This document shows positions 1 through 11,500 of a stretch of DNA of 64,000 nt, piece after piece. Origin of the DNA: Blasia pusilla (lineage: Eukaryota > Marchantiophyta > Marchantiopsida > Blasiales). Both the position numbers and the translations under genes were made by a program. Below the pieces are notes generated by a model. It searched no databases. It saw only the letters and a program-made list of their open reading frames with translations, and was not told the origin of the DNA. The first letter of the stretch is position 1, and every line of letters begins with the position of its first letter. The DNA is taken from contig CM114273.1 in the NCBI GenBank assembly GCA_050084515.1, forward strand, positions 1,488,001 to 1,552,000, given 5' to 3'.

Positions 1-1003
1 AAATTAAGAGAAGAACTACTAATTGGAGAAAGTTGCAATTAGTCCAAAAGATTCATGGGTCCGATCACTTCATAGCATTGATGTCAAGAGAGGCAAAAAT
101 GAAGATCTTGGAACTTGACCAATCACATTCTTACATGAATGAGAGCTAGAACAAGATTTAGCACATAATATCAAAATTTTGGTTTTTTTTCTTAAATCCA
201 AATTTCTGGATTTCATTTTATGATTATTTTGGCACTCGCATTGCCACTTGTACTCCAACTATTCCCTTATGTGATTTATAAGAAAGATAATGTTGCATAT
301 TATCTTTCTTATAAATTCTTAGCTTACATATAATAGTTATTCCATAATGTTGAGTTCAATTATATGATGCATTCATTGTTGTTGAGGATAAGAAAGAGTG
401 GTAGTTTTTGATGTTCAAAGTCTTTGCAAGCATAGGAGTTTCAAATTTTATCACCTATCAATAGTGGCAATTGTAAGAAATTTACCTCAAGCTCTATTTT
501 TTAAGAATTCCATGATCTTGATTGAAATTACTAGGAATGGATAAATATGGGATCAATTCAATCAAATTATGTTATGGGTTGGCAAGTCATACTAGTTCTT
601 CCTTTATTTTAAGGTTAATGGAATTTGAGATTTCTTAATTTATTATATTCTTAACATCCCCTCTTGGTATTTTTAAGATGAAAAAGAGAAGTCATTGACA
701 AGTTTTATCCATCCATATTAACTAAAGAGATTAGGCTTTTTTATCACTAAAATTGGGGGAGGTGTGGGATAGATCATTTCCTTGTATTGGGTGTTGTGGG
801 GGTGAGGGTGGAAGGGGGTTGGGGAAAGCTTGCTAGGGGAGGGTATTTGGGCTTTAAAAATATCAATTTTTATTTTCACCTTCTTGTTGGTTTTAGAAAT
901 TCTCATAGCATGAAGTTTTTTTTGTTTCCCGTTGCCCCCCGCCCGGCTCTGATTTCATGTCCCAACTCTTCCATAACAACCTTCCTAATCCCTGCCCTAC
1001 ATC
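1..1003. other. AT-rich intergenic DNA
   Basis: I see no gene here. The sequence is AT-rich with short homopolymer runs, and the only open frames are short, without family motifs or codon bias. The last 200 bases become G-rich and then C-rich as the flanking TIR element is approached. Confidence 0.5.
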
Positions 1004-1385
1004 CAAGGTTGCACGTAAACAAAAATGTCGCGGACATACTGCTTGGGTACCTACGGCCCACAACCGAGTATGCCCCTAAGCCCACCAAGTTCATAGCGGG
1101 CACCCTGTTGGCGATCCCGCTTCTATTTTTTGGCTCGTGTAGGGTCCGCATATGGCAGGTTCGCCTCCATTTATGAGGCTTAGACCCGCGCATGGCAGGC
1201 TCCTCGCGCGCGCATCTAGGGCAAGCTCCGGGCTCATGCATGGTGGGCTTGCTCGCCGAGAACCGGCCATGCACAGGATTGAGCCTAGGGCCCAACCCAT
1301 CATTTGCCGGCTTGGCCAAAATGGGTGCGAGCTCGGATGTGGGCCACTAGTACGCGGACCGCATGTCCATTTCCGTGCAACCTTG
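1004..1385. mobile_element. Small GC-rich element with CAAGGTTGCA inverted ends
   Basis: The left end reads CAAGGTTGCACG followed by an AAAC/AAAAATG stretch. The right end, reverse complemented, reads CAAGGTTGCACGGAAATGG, giving inverted ends of roughly 20-30 bases. The interior is unusually GC-rich for this window, with many GCCCGC and CATGGCAGGC words, and it has no coding capacity. Similar ends recur near 44.65, 48.32, 50.65, 51.31 and 51.58 kb, so this is a dispersed family and most likely a non-autonomous DNA transposon (MITE-like). I could not identify a convincing target-site duplication. The family name is unknown to me. Confidence 0.6.
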
Positions 1386-3719
1386 GCTGTTGGCATGGCG
1401 TAGAAAACAAAAACAAAAAAGAACCCCATGTGTCTTTTGCATCATGGATCACGAGGACAAGTGGCAAGGCCAGGGAGCGGATTTGCGGAAGGAGGGGCAT
1501 GGGTGTAGGGACGAGTTGATGCAAAGGCAAAGATGCATGAAATATCACATCCATGTCCATCCCTAAAACCAGGGTTGCATGTCCCCGCCCCCATCCCGCA
1601 CACGAACCCGCCTTGTAAACCCTAAACCCCCTTTTCTACGACCTTGGCCCAATTCAGCCCGCACACAACCCTCGCGGGCCAGACCTATTTTTTTTCAAAA
1701 GATTAAAAAAAAAAGAATTTTGTAATTATTTTTTCTTTTGGCCCGCATTAGGTGGGGCGTGGGGTAGAAGCGAGAGGAGCACAGGCCAGACACTGAGCAC
1801 GCTGGGATTGCGCTATAGTGCGAGATGGCATGTACGTAGACATGCCATCCCGCATGGGACAGAAAATATGTTTATGTGGAACCATGTCTAAGATGGACAT
1901 AAGTTTTTTGAGACTAACTTAGTGGGCATGCTACCCTAGTTTCTATAAGCCTGATATTCTAATAAAAGAAAAAGATTATGATCATAGAGAAACTAAGTAA
2001 TTAATTTTTTCAATGCCAACATTTTTCAGAAAGAAACTAACTAATAAACTTTTGCCACCTTACGTTAGAGTTTCATCCTTCTTAAATATGGTTTGAAATT
2101 TTTTTTATGACACGTCAAATTTTATAACATAATTAAATAAAAAAACATAGACCTAATACTGTTATCTTTCTCCTTAGCATTATGCTAATATAATGTAAGA
2201 AAAGATGGGTACATCCGCCCAATTCTATCATATATTGAATATATAGAATTGGGCCCACTTAGCCAGTAGTAAGTCCGAGTTTCAAGTCTTTAGGTAGAGT
2301 TTTCTGTCAGCTGTGGCCAGTTTAAGATGTCATTGAAGTTCGATGGTAGTTAGGAATTTCGAGAGTTCTACATTTTTTTTTTGAAGTTCACAAAATCCTT
2401 CAGCTTAAATTCGTTGGAAATGACGCCTTTTCTAGATGGCTAGATTCTAATCGTGTAGAACAAGGGAGATGATTGTTACCCAACACTTAGTGAGTTTCTG
2501 CTCATCGTGTCTTCATCGTCTTCTACTCCGTCCTCTCTCATTCTTCCATGATCAGTGACAATGGATGGAATCACAACCATCAGAGATTTATTTTTCAGCT
2601 CTCCGAAGGGATGCGAAATACATCTCTCAAGTGATGGGAAGAAACGTCAAGGGACTTGAACTGGTTGACCATGAGAACATCAACAAAAAAGTTCGAATGC
2701 TCCAGGTCCAACCTTTTGAACTTCCACCTACACCCCAACACCTTTTCCCTCGCAAAAATCGTACTTCCATCCTCCGACTCTAAGAATGATAGGACGCACT
2801 AAAAACTATTGCAAAAGAAATAAGTGAGAAATAGATAAACAACAGGTAGATCACTTCAAAGCTCCTGGACAGCTCAAATAGAAGTTGAGGGTGTGAAAGC
2901 TGGGAATGGCTCCCGGTTATGTGCCACCTAGAGCCTCACTCGACAACATGGGTTTGTGGGAGGGAAGCACCAAGAATACTACTAATCCCATAACCCGAAC
3001 TTTCAAGACTCCAAGATTCAGACTTACCAGTTTCACGGGGAATACTTCAATGCATTCATTGTGCGACCATGATGAGCAAGGTTGTTTAGAATTAAGCTTG
3101 GATCATTGACTTTTCTTCATAAATAAGAACTCCGGTTGGTGGTCATTTAGACATCCCCCACTAGGACTTTACTAAGCGAAACAGCTTCTTTGGTAGCATT
3201 GTTGACAGCCCATCTTGCGTGTGTCCTTGCTTTGGTTCATGGGATAGAGAACTTCCAATAATCTCCAAATTATCCCTATACGCATCAACATCATTAGAGA
3301 AAAGTCTTCATAACAAATAACATCACGACTCGACTCATATGCCCTGGACGTTTCAGAATAGCCAAAAACCAAAGCAACTGAGGGGTTTCTCGCCAACATA
3401 CTCCTCATAAGGTGTGGAGGAAAATGGAAGTCGATTAGATGTACAAACTTCGAATTTCGAGCTTTAAATACACCACTTATGTGTCATCTCTGAATAATCT
3501 ATAATTAACTCCAAAAACCTAACTCAACCCTAAGTACTGTAATGGCTCCCAACCACCTCTCTTTTTAAAGTTTCATAGGTGTCCAACTCCCCACAGGAAA
3601 TAACAAGATCAATATGAAATCTCATGACTCATGGTATGAATCACATCTTAAGAAATAACATGACACGTCTCCTTTCTGTTTAGAAAACTGCATTTCACTG
3701 CTTTTTAAAAACACTTTTC
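1386..3719. other. Intergenic stretch, possible second degraded TIR element
   Basis: No gene is supported. Positions 1573-1886 begin with GGGTTGCATGTCC and end near TGTGGAACCATG, with GC-rich CCCGC words between. That would fit a decayed member of the CAAGGTTGCA family, but the match is weak. Short ATG-led frames around 2.56-2.78 and 2.9-3.1 kb carry no recognisable domain. Confidence 0.35.
2218..2253. repeat. Short inverted repeat (11-nt arms)
   Basis: CCCAATTCTAT at 2218-2228 is mirrored by ATAGAATTGGG at 2243-2253 around an AT-rich 14-base loop. It lies in intergenic DNA and has no gene next to it whose transcript it could end. Confidence 0.7.
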
Positions 3720-4640
3720 ACGGAGGGTGACTGCCCTTCTACTAGACTATACATCGGTCTCCCCTAGGAACAGCTTTGAAACTTCCATCGTCTCAATTCT
3801 ATCTCTTGTGGCGTGCTATGCTTACAAGTTTCCAAAGGTGCTAATCACCATTGTCATTCCTGTCATTGTTTCTGCCGTCATTTTTAATATCATGGTTCTC
3901 CCCCCGTCATGGTATTGGGGTTAACCTCGATTGATAGTTTCCTGATTCTTCATAACAGATATGACGACCTGTGAAATCTGCATCGTTTCTGGCCTGTCCC
4001 TCGGGGCTAGCTTCCAGTTTTTATAGTAATCGATCGCCATCTCTCTCTGTGCGTCCTATCATTGCTGTCCAGCAAAGAAGGTGTGACGTTCAGTCTTCAT
4101 GGACAGTTTCCTGATTCTCTAGATATTACTGAGATCTGAACAACTATAAGAGTTTGATCGTCTCCGGCCCGTCTCTCGTGATTTTTTTCTACTTTCTGTA
4201 GGCATCAATCACCAGATCCCACCCCCCCAATCTCTCTCTCTCTCTCTCTCTAGTCATTGCTGTCCACTGTCCACCGTCCAGTGTCACGTTCAACCGATGG
4301 AGAGTCTACCGATTCTCTAATACAGATACGTGAAAAAATATTAGAACTTCATCGTCTCTGGTCTGTCTCGTCTGCTTTGGCTCCAAAGTTCCCGAAGGAA
4401 TCAGTCACCACCTTCTCTCGTGTCTTTCGTGGTGTGCTTCCAGAGTTCCATAGGTATCGATGTGCAACTTCGCTCCCCTGTCATTGTAATTTGTCTCACC
4501 TACTCACAGTGTCACGGTCAACTTAGATTGATAGTTTCCTGCCACTCAAGTGCATAGTTTCCGACATGAACAAACATCAAATCTCTATCGCCTTGAACCT
4601 GTCCCTCGGGCTGTGCTTTGATAGTTGCTGTCAACCTCGA
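3720..4640. repeat. Degenerate tandem repeat, units of about 170-210 bp
   Basis: Related blocks recur at about 3.93, 4.10, 4.30 and 4.52 kb. Each has a GATAGTTTCCTGATTCT-like start, then CATCGTCTCTGG/CCTGTC, then an AGGCATCGATCACCA-like segment, then a CATTGCTGTCCA...GTCACGTTCAAC-like end. The copies have diverged and contain indels, so this is an old tandem array. A run of about ten CT dinucleotides (4231-4251) sits inside one unit. Short open frames inside it are by-products of the repeat. Confidence 0.6.
4231..4251. repeat. (CT)n microsatellite
   Basis: An uninterrupted run of TC dinucleotides within the degenerate tandem array. Confidence 0.9.
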
Positions 4641-4705
4641 TGGATAGTTTGTTGACTGAATCGCAGAGGTGAGACACATCACAGAGCTCACTTTCAATGA
4701 ATTTG

Positions 4706-4900
4706 AAAGTGAGAATCTATCATCTCCATAGACGGGAAAGTCTCCGAGTAATGTGTCTCGACGCCTCCCCGCCGTCGAGAATGGCAGAGTCCTGTTCAAT
4801 CGGACTTCCACATATTCATTCTCAATCGAGACTTCGGCAACTGCCAGATCTAAATTTATCTTTATCTCCAGTCTATGGAGATGGAAGATGCTCACTTTCA
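4706..4900. repeat. Imperfect inverted repeat of about 195 bp
   Basis: GAAAGTGAGAATCTATCATC then TCCATAGAC in the left arm (around 4708-4736) matches the reverse complement of the right arm (around 4870-4900) with few mismatches. Inner segments also pair partly (GTCGAGAATGG near 4780 with CATTCTCAATCGAG near 4817). Because both arms code the same words, open frames on the two strands show similar peptides (NLKVxIxHLHR). That is a consequence of the inversion and not evidence of a protein. Confidence 0.6.
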
Positions 4901-4959
4901 AATTTACGCCCATCTGCGGGTTGATTCGTAGAGTTGACAAAGTTCTATTTGTCCATGGA

Positions 4960-5644
4960 TAGTCTCCCCATTCTCACTGGTCACCTTAAACTGTCCGGTC
5001 GACATCCGACCGTCCTGCAACTGTTGATTAAGGGGGGCTGGTACGTGAGGGTGAGCACTTTTCATATATATTCTTCATCGCATTGGTGATCCCTTGGCAA
5101 TATGGAGGGTAATTGTTCCGCGAAGTTTGTGTCGCTCTCTGATTTGTGCTGCAAAGAAGGAAAAGGATTCGAGTGATAAATCATGTTGGCTGTATATTTG
5201 CAACAATTTCAGATATGATGAATTCCATGCCAAGTTCTTCGATATGTTAGAAACACATCCTGGAGAGATCCTCCAGTACGTAGTTGGTGGTAGTTTTGTT
5301 TTGGTTTCACATGAAGTGTACAAATTTCAGATTGTCTACTTAGTTCAGATTCTCATTGACAGAATGATCTATACTTGGAGGAAATCGTGCGCTGCGGCGA
5401 CTCGATATTGTAGCGAGCAAGCTTTGTCTCGTTGCGAGTTCTCATCAGTATTTGGCTGCAATTTTCACAATCTGAGGATGACATTAAGCTCTTTCCCTTC
5501 CCTTCCAACACGCGGGAACACCTTTCGGATGTAGTAGGATATGAGAAGGAGCTCCATTTCAAATCCGCGAGGGAATAATAATCCCAGCATGCGATGGATT
5601 TCCATTTCCACTTCGTAAAGGCATGCGCTTGTCAAATGTTACTC
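4960..5644 (+). other. Unrecognised open region
   Basis: An open frame covers about 5094-5534 on the plus strand, but the track's first codon is TTG. The peptide contains a fairly protein-like stretch (EFHAKFFDMLETHPGEIL then QYVVGGSFVLVSHEVYKFQI). I recognise no family, I see no promoter or splice context that fixes a gene model, and the opposite strand is also open in part. It could be a decayed transposon or host exon. Confidence 0.15.
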
Positions 5645-5724
5645 TTCGTGCAAGTCTAACTCATAATCAAATACACAAGATGCATTCGTGCAAGTCTAAC
5701 TCATAATCACATACACATGATGCA
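5645..5724. repeat. 40-bp tandem duplication
   Basis: The unit beginning TTCGTGCAAGTCTAACTCAT is present twice with a 40-base period and three or so mismatches. Confidence 0.85.
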
Positions 5725-7223
5725 GCGGGAAGAAGATCAAGATTGGGACTGTTCGTGGACAGGGCGAAAAAGATGTGCACGTAGTTGAAGACCGTTCTCG
5801 TAAGTTTGTTGACTGTTACAGATGTAACTAAGGAGTGATCGATTGGTAGCACGGATGGATATTACAAAGCATTTCATGATGGTTGTTAAGTAATCAAACT
5901 GCTGAACGTTTTCGTGCTACTGGCCCCAGGATGGTTTGTTCCGGATAATCACGATGTCCATTATTCATTCATACAGCATCTGAGTGAACACTGTTCAACC
6001 ACAGCCCGAGCTATACAATCCCTGAGAAGAGGGAAAACCGGAAGCGATCATAGTGACAAAGTTTTCCCGCTACCAAGCTGAATAAGCACTATACCCAATT
6101 AATCTAGTATCGGAAATTGCGTACAAGTTCGCTGTACTACTACAGCAACAAAAGAAAGGTTGTACATACAGCATACAAAAGAAAGGAAAGGACATGTAAA
6201 ATGACATATTCAAACCGAAAGTTTGTCCGTCGACAGACCCTTTAGAGTTAAGGACTACCGACTCCTGCTGGTCCTGCAGATGTCCGAGTGGCCTCTGGAG
6301 CGAGAAACGAATGCTGCAGTTCAGAAATCTTACCAGGAGGCGATGGAATGGATACATAAACGTCGCTACCGATCCACCTACACCTTACCCCCCCCCCGAT
6401 ATGACACTGCGAGAATTTTCGGATTTCGATCTCTGCCCACGACGACAAGTGAGCGAAAGCGTCCTGGGAATCGTCAACCTCAACGCGGAGGTCGCGTTGG
6501 GTCGACCTCCACACCTCGAAAATCCTGCAGTTCATCATGCCCTCTCCTCTCCTCACCGATTCCATAGCCGAGAGCGCGTCCGTTCATCGTCCCTCACACA
6601 CCCTAAAGCCGCCGCCCCGAGCGCCGAATGACCATTTCCCCAGATATCACCGCCCAACTGCCGAGTGACATCTTGAAGACAATACTGCGGCGAACTCCAT
6701 CGCCCGACAGGCGGCGCGAAAGAAACTAATCGTACTGGCGGGAAAAGCTCTTAACTCATGTGTGGAATTTCGATTTCAGTTAAATTTATTCTCTCCCGAG
6801 ACGATCTTTGTACTGTGAACTTTTTTGGGGTGAGACGAATATTTGTGTGCGGAGAGATTAGAAGATGAGAAAGTTATTCGCAAGAAATAGAAGCTCAGAT
6901 TATTAGATTATTAAGTGAAAACTGTGGGAACTGACCACGGGAAGTATAAACTGGCAATGGCAAAACGCTTAGGAGGCGACCTTAAGAGGCGATGAATTAA
7001 TTATTTTATCTAATCGAAGATAGAGGAACGAGTTAAGTAGTTCCTTCCCGACTATCAAAACAATTTTCACCCAATTCTTTCCTCTGATCCACCGAGACGC
7101 GGCGATTTAATCTATCGGTGTCCGGTTTATGAATATTTATCTATTCTCTAAATTTACTTAATTATCGGGATGATGATTCACGGCATGAGTCGCGACAGAT
7201 GCGAGATCCTTTGCAGTTATGCC
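5725..7223. other. Intergenic stretch
   Basis: No gene is supported. Overlapping frames on both strands at 6.22-6.63 kb are mutually exclusive and lack motifs. The last part probably includes the promoter of the secreted-protein gene. Confidence 0.4.
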
Positions 7224-7230
7224 TATATAA
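7224..7230 (+). promoter_or_regulatory. Probable TATA box of the secreted-protein gene
   Basis: TATATAA lies in the GC-mixed upstream region about 30 bases before a plausible transcription start (about 7255-7265). It precedes a 5'-UTR exon, a GT-AG intron and the ATG at 7653. This is inferred from position and consensus only. Confidence 0.5.
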
Positions 7231-7353
7231 AGAACTCCGGGAAGGAGTCGGAATCACTCTTCGGCTCGTGATTCATCGCGTTCAGGTCTCTGTGCTGTGG
7301 CGGATCGATCTCTCATCGTCATCTCTAAGCTGTGAGACTCTCCTACACTGCCG

Positions 7354-7647
7354 GTAAGCTGCAGCAGCGAATCCAATTTCTTGCGTTGTTTCCGAGCGAT
7401 GATTTAGATGCAGTCGAAACGCCTGAATTTGTGGCTAGCTTCAGCTTCCATGTCGTTGCTAATCGTCCTGCGTACCTGACACCATGATTTCCTTAGAAGG
7501 TGAATCAAGCATGTAGCCACGGATCCACTGCGACTCACGAACTCGTAGTGAGTAGTACCATGCGCCGCATGGAATTTCGTTCAGTGTACGTGCATAATCA
7601 ATCATTTCAACATTCATACTTGTTTACTTGAACGAGCTCTTCGACAG
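7354..7647 (+). other. Probable 5'-UTR intron of the secreted-protein gene
   Basis: The donor GTAAGCTG at 7354 follows CCG. The acceptor TTCGACAG at 7647 lies five bases before the ATG at 7653. The intervening 294 bases are T-rich towards the acceptor. A leader intron ending just before the start codon is common in plant genes. No transcript evidence is available. Confidence 0.5.
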
Positions 7648-7652
7648 GTACC

Positions 7653-8015
7653 ATGGGTTCGTGCAAGCGCAACGTGGCGAAGAAGATGGTTGCTGCTTGT
7701 GTAATCCTTCTTCTAGGGTTGTTCGCGGAGCTGACTACCGCTGTGAATCTCGAGTGTGGCGACTCATCTGATTGTTCGGACGCCTACAGCCTCATCTTCG
7801 AGGCGAATCCGGACATTTGTTGGCCTTTTGGGGATCGACAGTGTGCATCCATCGCGGTAACTCAACTTTCGAAGAGCTGCCAGAAAGCTACGGGCTATGC
7901 AGGAGGCAGATGCGACTCACCCATAACCTCAGGGTCACCCGACGCAGATGGCCGCTTGTGCCTCATAGCCCCTCCCGGCACCACCATGAGTGGCGTCGTC
8001 TGGACCGACTGCTGA
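7653..8015 (+). CDS. Small secreted cysteine-rich protein (120 aa), unknown family
   Basis: The 120-residue protein opens with a basic N terminus (residues 1-11) and a hydrophobic core (about residues 12-25, VAACVILLLGLF) followed by a plausible signal-peptidase site near TTA-VN. The mature part of about 90 residues has eight cysteines: LEC, DC, IC, QC, SC, RC, LC and a C-terminal DC just before the stop. This suggests a compact extracellular protein with four disulfides. I do not recognise the family. The spacing does not obviously fit a lipid-transfer protein (no CC pair) or a defensin. The ATG is the first one after the probable leader intron, with a G at +4. A TATA box lies about 430 bp upstream. 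A defence, effector-like or cell-wall role would be a guess. Confidence 0.6.
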   Translation: MGSCKRNVAKKMVAACVILLLGLFAELTTAVNLECGDSSDCSDAYSLIFEANPDICWPFGDRQCASIAVTQLSKSCQKATGYAGGRCDSPITSGSPDADGRLCLIAPPGTTMSGVVWTDC

Positions 8016-8175
8016 TGGGCCAAAGGCGCTGTGTTCGCCCATCGTTCTTGCTCGAACAAGAACTCCAAATTCCTTGCTGTCTTGCATATCTAGCTCTGAG
8101 AACTCGTGTCATGAACTAGTTGAAGTGGCTCTCCAGTCTTCGAATAGTAAGTGCATCGATTTTTGTAAGTCTCAA

Positions 8176-8240
8176 GTTTCGGTTGCAAAAACATCATATG
8201 CAACCGAAACTCGTAGCAGTTATATGAAATTGCTACGAGT
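8176..8240. repeat. Two adjacent perfect hairpins
   Basis: GTTTCGGTTGCA at 8176-8187 pairs with TGCAACCGAAAC at 8199-8210. Immediately after, ACTCGTAGCA at 8209-8218 pairs with TGCTACGAGT at 8231-8240. Both have 11-12 base loops. They lie about 160 bp beyond the stop of the secreted-protein gene and could fall in its 3' UTR. Confidence 0.75.
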
Positions 8241-8436
8241 TGTGGAGAGATAGATAGGAAGGGTTCGACTTTTGTCTTCTTTAATCCTTTTCAGAACTTC
8301 ATCTCTGACTACTTTTTTCCCTCCTTCAGTGGACATAATATACCGTACACGTTCTGTTCCTCAAGAGCGACGTGTACCTGAGTTGCATTAAAACTGTCGT
8401 GTCGAGAATATAGCTTTGATTAGTAGTCGGATTAAA

Positions 8437-8560
8437 GCTGCCCGTCTCTAAATCTTTTCCCTTGCTTGTTCCCGCTTGGTATTTGGAAAAGAAAAGCTCC
8501 ACGGGCAGAAGCGAATCTTTCATGGCTTCTGCCCGTCTAACTTTTTCCCATTGCTTGTTC
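8437..8560. repeat. Direct repeat containing a 12-bp hairpin
   Basis: A CTGCCCGTCTAA...TTTTCCC.TTGCTTGTTCCC block occurs at about 8437 and again at about 8529 (period about 91). Between them ACGGGCAGAAGC at 8501-8512 pairs perfectly with GCTTCTGCCCGT at 8525-8536. The arrangement suggests a small duplicated, foldback-prone element. Confidence 0.6.
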
Positions 8561-8599
8561 CCATTTGCTTGAGTTCAAGTGCAATTTTATTTCTTAACC

Positions 8600-11500
8600 G
8601 CTTAAGTTTTTTCTATTGTGGCTGTACATGACAATTGTCTCTACATAACTAACTTCAAATTGTCCGTTTGGCTAATATTAATGAACTTAAACCCTTGAAA
8701 ATAATTTTGAAAAAAATTTCAAAATTATCCAAATCTTCATATCCCTTTCATATGTATGAACATTTCATTTTACAATTAATAAGACAAAAGAAAATATGCA
8801 TGTGAAAATACCAATTTTGAGTAACTTCACATACTTGAAAATAGAGAATACTTATGAAATAATTCTTAAAAATTTCCATTACAGAATACATTGGAGTTAC
8901 AAAGGTCTTGCAATTTACTAGTATAATATTCATTTGCAAAAAGTAGTCGCAATATATTGACAAAGCAGTAGTTGAAAACTTGAGGCTACAAGATTTTGGA
9001 AAGAAGTATAGGGACCCCTCATCCCTACAAATAATTAATATTCTTGTAATGGCTGGGTGAACTAAATGTGTTCATAAGATTTTTTCAATGGGTATGAAGA
9101 AAATATTAGTCATTTATAATCCATAATTTCATGGCTAATAAATGTTAAAAAATAAAAATCATATACTTGAGAAATTTTTTTTATACTAAACAAGACCACT
9201 CATTATCAATCATGAATAAAAAGAGGATGTAAGGAAATAGTCTTCACCCTTAATATGAGATACCTTTGAGAAAATAATAGAATACATACTAGAAGTTATA
9301 AAATGATGAATAAGAGGAATTTGGATAAATCCACTCTAAATATCAATTAAGTGGAAGGTATATTTATTTGATGATTTTTTAAGCCACTAGTGATCATTAA
9401 TTCACTTTGAATATTAGAAGGTTTAAAATTTTTGGAAATTTCAAGAAAATATTTAAAGCATTGATAACATTTACATCTTCTAATTTCTCCTACATAATAC
9501 AAAATTCATAAATATTTTTAATATCTTTTGAAATTTATTAACTTATATACTCCTACTATATAGATATAGCCTTTCATTCCTTTTTCCCAAAAGCATTTAA
9601 TTGTATTGAGAATGAAGAATTTTCCACTAGAACCATTATAATTGAGCTTATATTACTAATCTATTGTGAGCTACCAAAAGTTTCCATTAACTTTTTTCAT
9701 TGATTGAATTATTTTCAACAATTCAAAGGATTTGAAATCTTTCATAATCCACAAGAGACCAAATGTTCTCTCAAAATTTCCATTGTAATTGAAAAAGATG
9801 AATGAAAATTTCATACACCTTTATTTTTCATTATGGACATGGACTACTATGAGTATGGGCAAGTGGTAAAATGGTTCATTAAAGGGCCAATATGGGAAGT
9901 TTGAACCTAAAATTCAATAAGTTTTTGAGTGCAAATGGAAAATGAGTAGAAATTGAATGCAAGCTCTAAGACAAAGGGAGTATGGATGGAAGGACAATCA
10001 AGTGATGATTCTAGTGATTGGATGGAAAATGGAGGATGGTAAGGGAACATATACATGGTGGGTGAATGGGGAGCCTAGAGGAGAGAGAAAGAGAAAAAAA
10101 GGAAAAAAATGAATGGTAAGTGCTTGCAACAAACTATTTTTTAAAAAAGTCGAATGATGGATGACGGATGGACGAAAGGATGGTCTTGGGACATATAGAG
10201 GGTGCATGGATGGATAGAGAAAAATTATTGAAAGGATGGATGAACAATCAATGGAAGAATGAAAGAATTTCTTTTGTATTTAGCATGTGTCATGTTATGT
10301 AAATGACCATTCAATCATGATTTCATGACTAATCTTCTATTCTCTAGTTATGGTACTCATTTAGAAGAGATGATTTTCCTTTTGTATCTCGATTGCATAA
10401 ATATTGATGAAGTGATATGCATCAAAATTACACTTGTGAGGAGAAAGGTATGATTTGCCTCAATCATCAAAGTTCTTGAATATAGCCTCCATTTCTTGTT
10501 CTAACTTGTCTTCTTTCATCTAAAGCTTCTAGGGAGCCATTGTTAGTTACTACAAAGTCTCCCCAAAGATAGCTTTTAGGAACTCAATGGACTCAAAGCT
10601 TCCAAATAGCAATGTCAACCAAATCACAAAAATTCCTAATATATATCTTTCCAAGCTTCTAGATAGTTGATATTACTATATCTCTCATAATGGTGACACT
10701 CATATTCTAGTATCTACTTGACTCTAAAAGATGCATGGAATAAAGACACCATTGAAGTTTAGTGGAATATTTAGATACCACCCTAAGTCATCATAGGGAC
10801 CAAGAGAGCATTGGATATTTGAAAAAAACAAATCGAGTAATTTTTTTAAAGAGAACCTTATGGAAGTTTGTTAAATTATGTGGTAAAGATTGTTTCTAGG
10901 AGCGTAAGAGACTGTTAGCCCAAAGGGATAAGAATATCCTTACATGTTAGCCATACTATCACGACCATATAGGGTTCCATGAACGGAGTTCGGGCATGTC
11001 CACATACATGCCATTCCGACCTCAAAGTAGGATTTTCTCTAATACAAATTGCAATATAGCATAAATAGTAATAGAGACATATTATTTCATTATGCCTTAT
11101 TTTCTTACAAAGAATCTCAAACTCCCTTGAATAGAATGCATGAAAATGGTGTGTATGAAAACAACTTTAAAAATGGATATCTATCAAGAAATGGGAAGTT
11201 AGAACCCACACTTACACTAGAGTAAAAAGAAATCTAGTAAACATCCATGAGCCAATCTACACAAGAATTTGTAATATAATAGTGCAATGATATGGTTGTT
11301 GCAATTTATTGTTCTACCCTAAAACTCTTCTAAATGCAAGTTTGTAACTTACGAGTGTTTTGTGGTGGCACTCGGGTTTCATTTAATAAAATGAAATTTG
11401 AAGTGGACTATATTTTGTGCTCTTACAATTTCCTTTTAAAACCTCCATATCTCATGGGCTAATTGGAGGAGTACTTTAATTCTCTCATTCACTCTTATAA

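Noticed and set aside
1091-1429. Overlapping ORFs on both strands in the 0.9-1.5 kb GC-rich segment
   Set aside because: They lie inside the TIR element and have the same low-stop GC-rich text as the 51.6 kb copy. No conserved peptide is shared between copies in one frame.
5094-5534. 146-codon ORF as a real gene
   Set aside because: It has no ATG at its start, no recognised domain, and is competed by minus-strand frames. It is kept only as an unrecognised open region.
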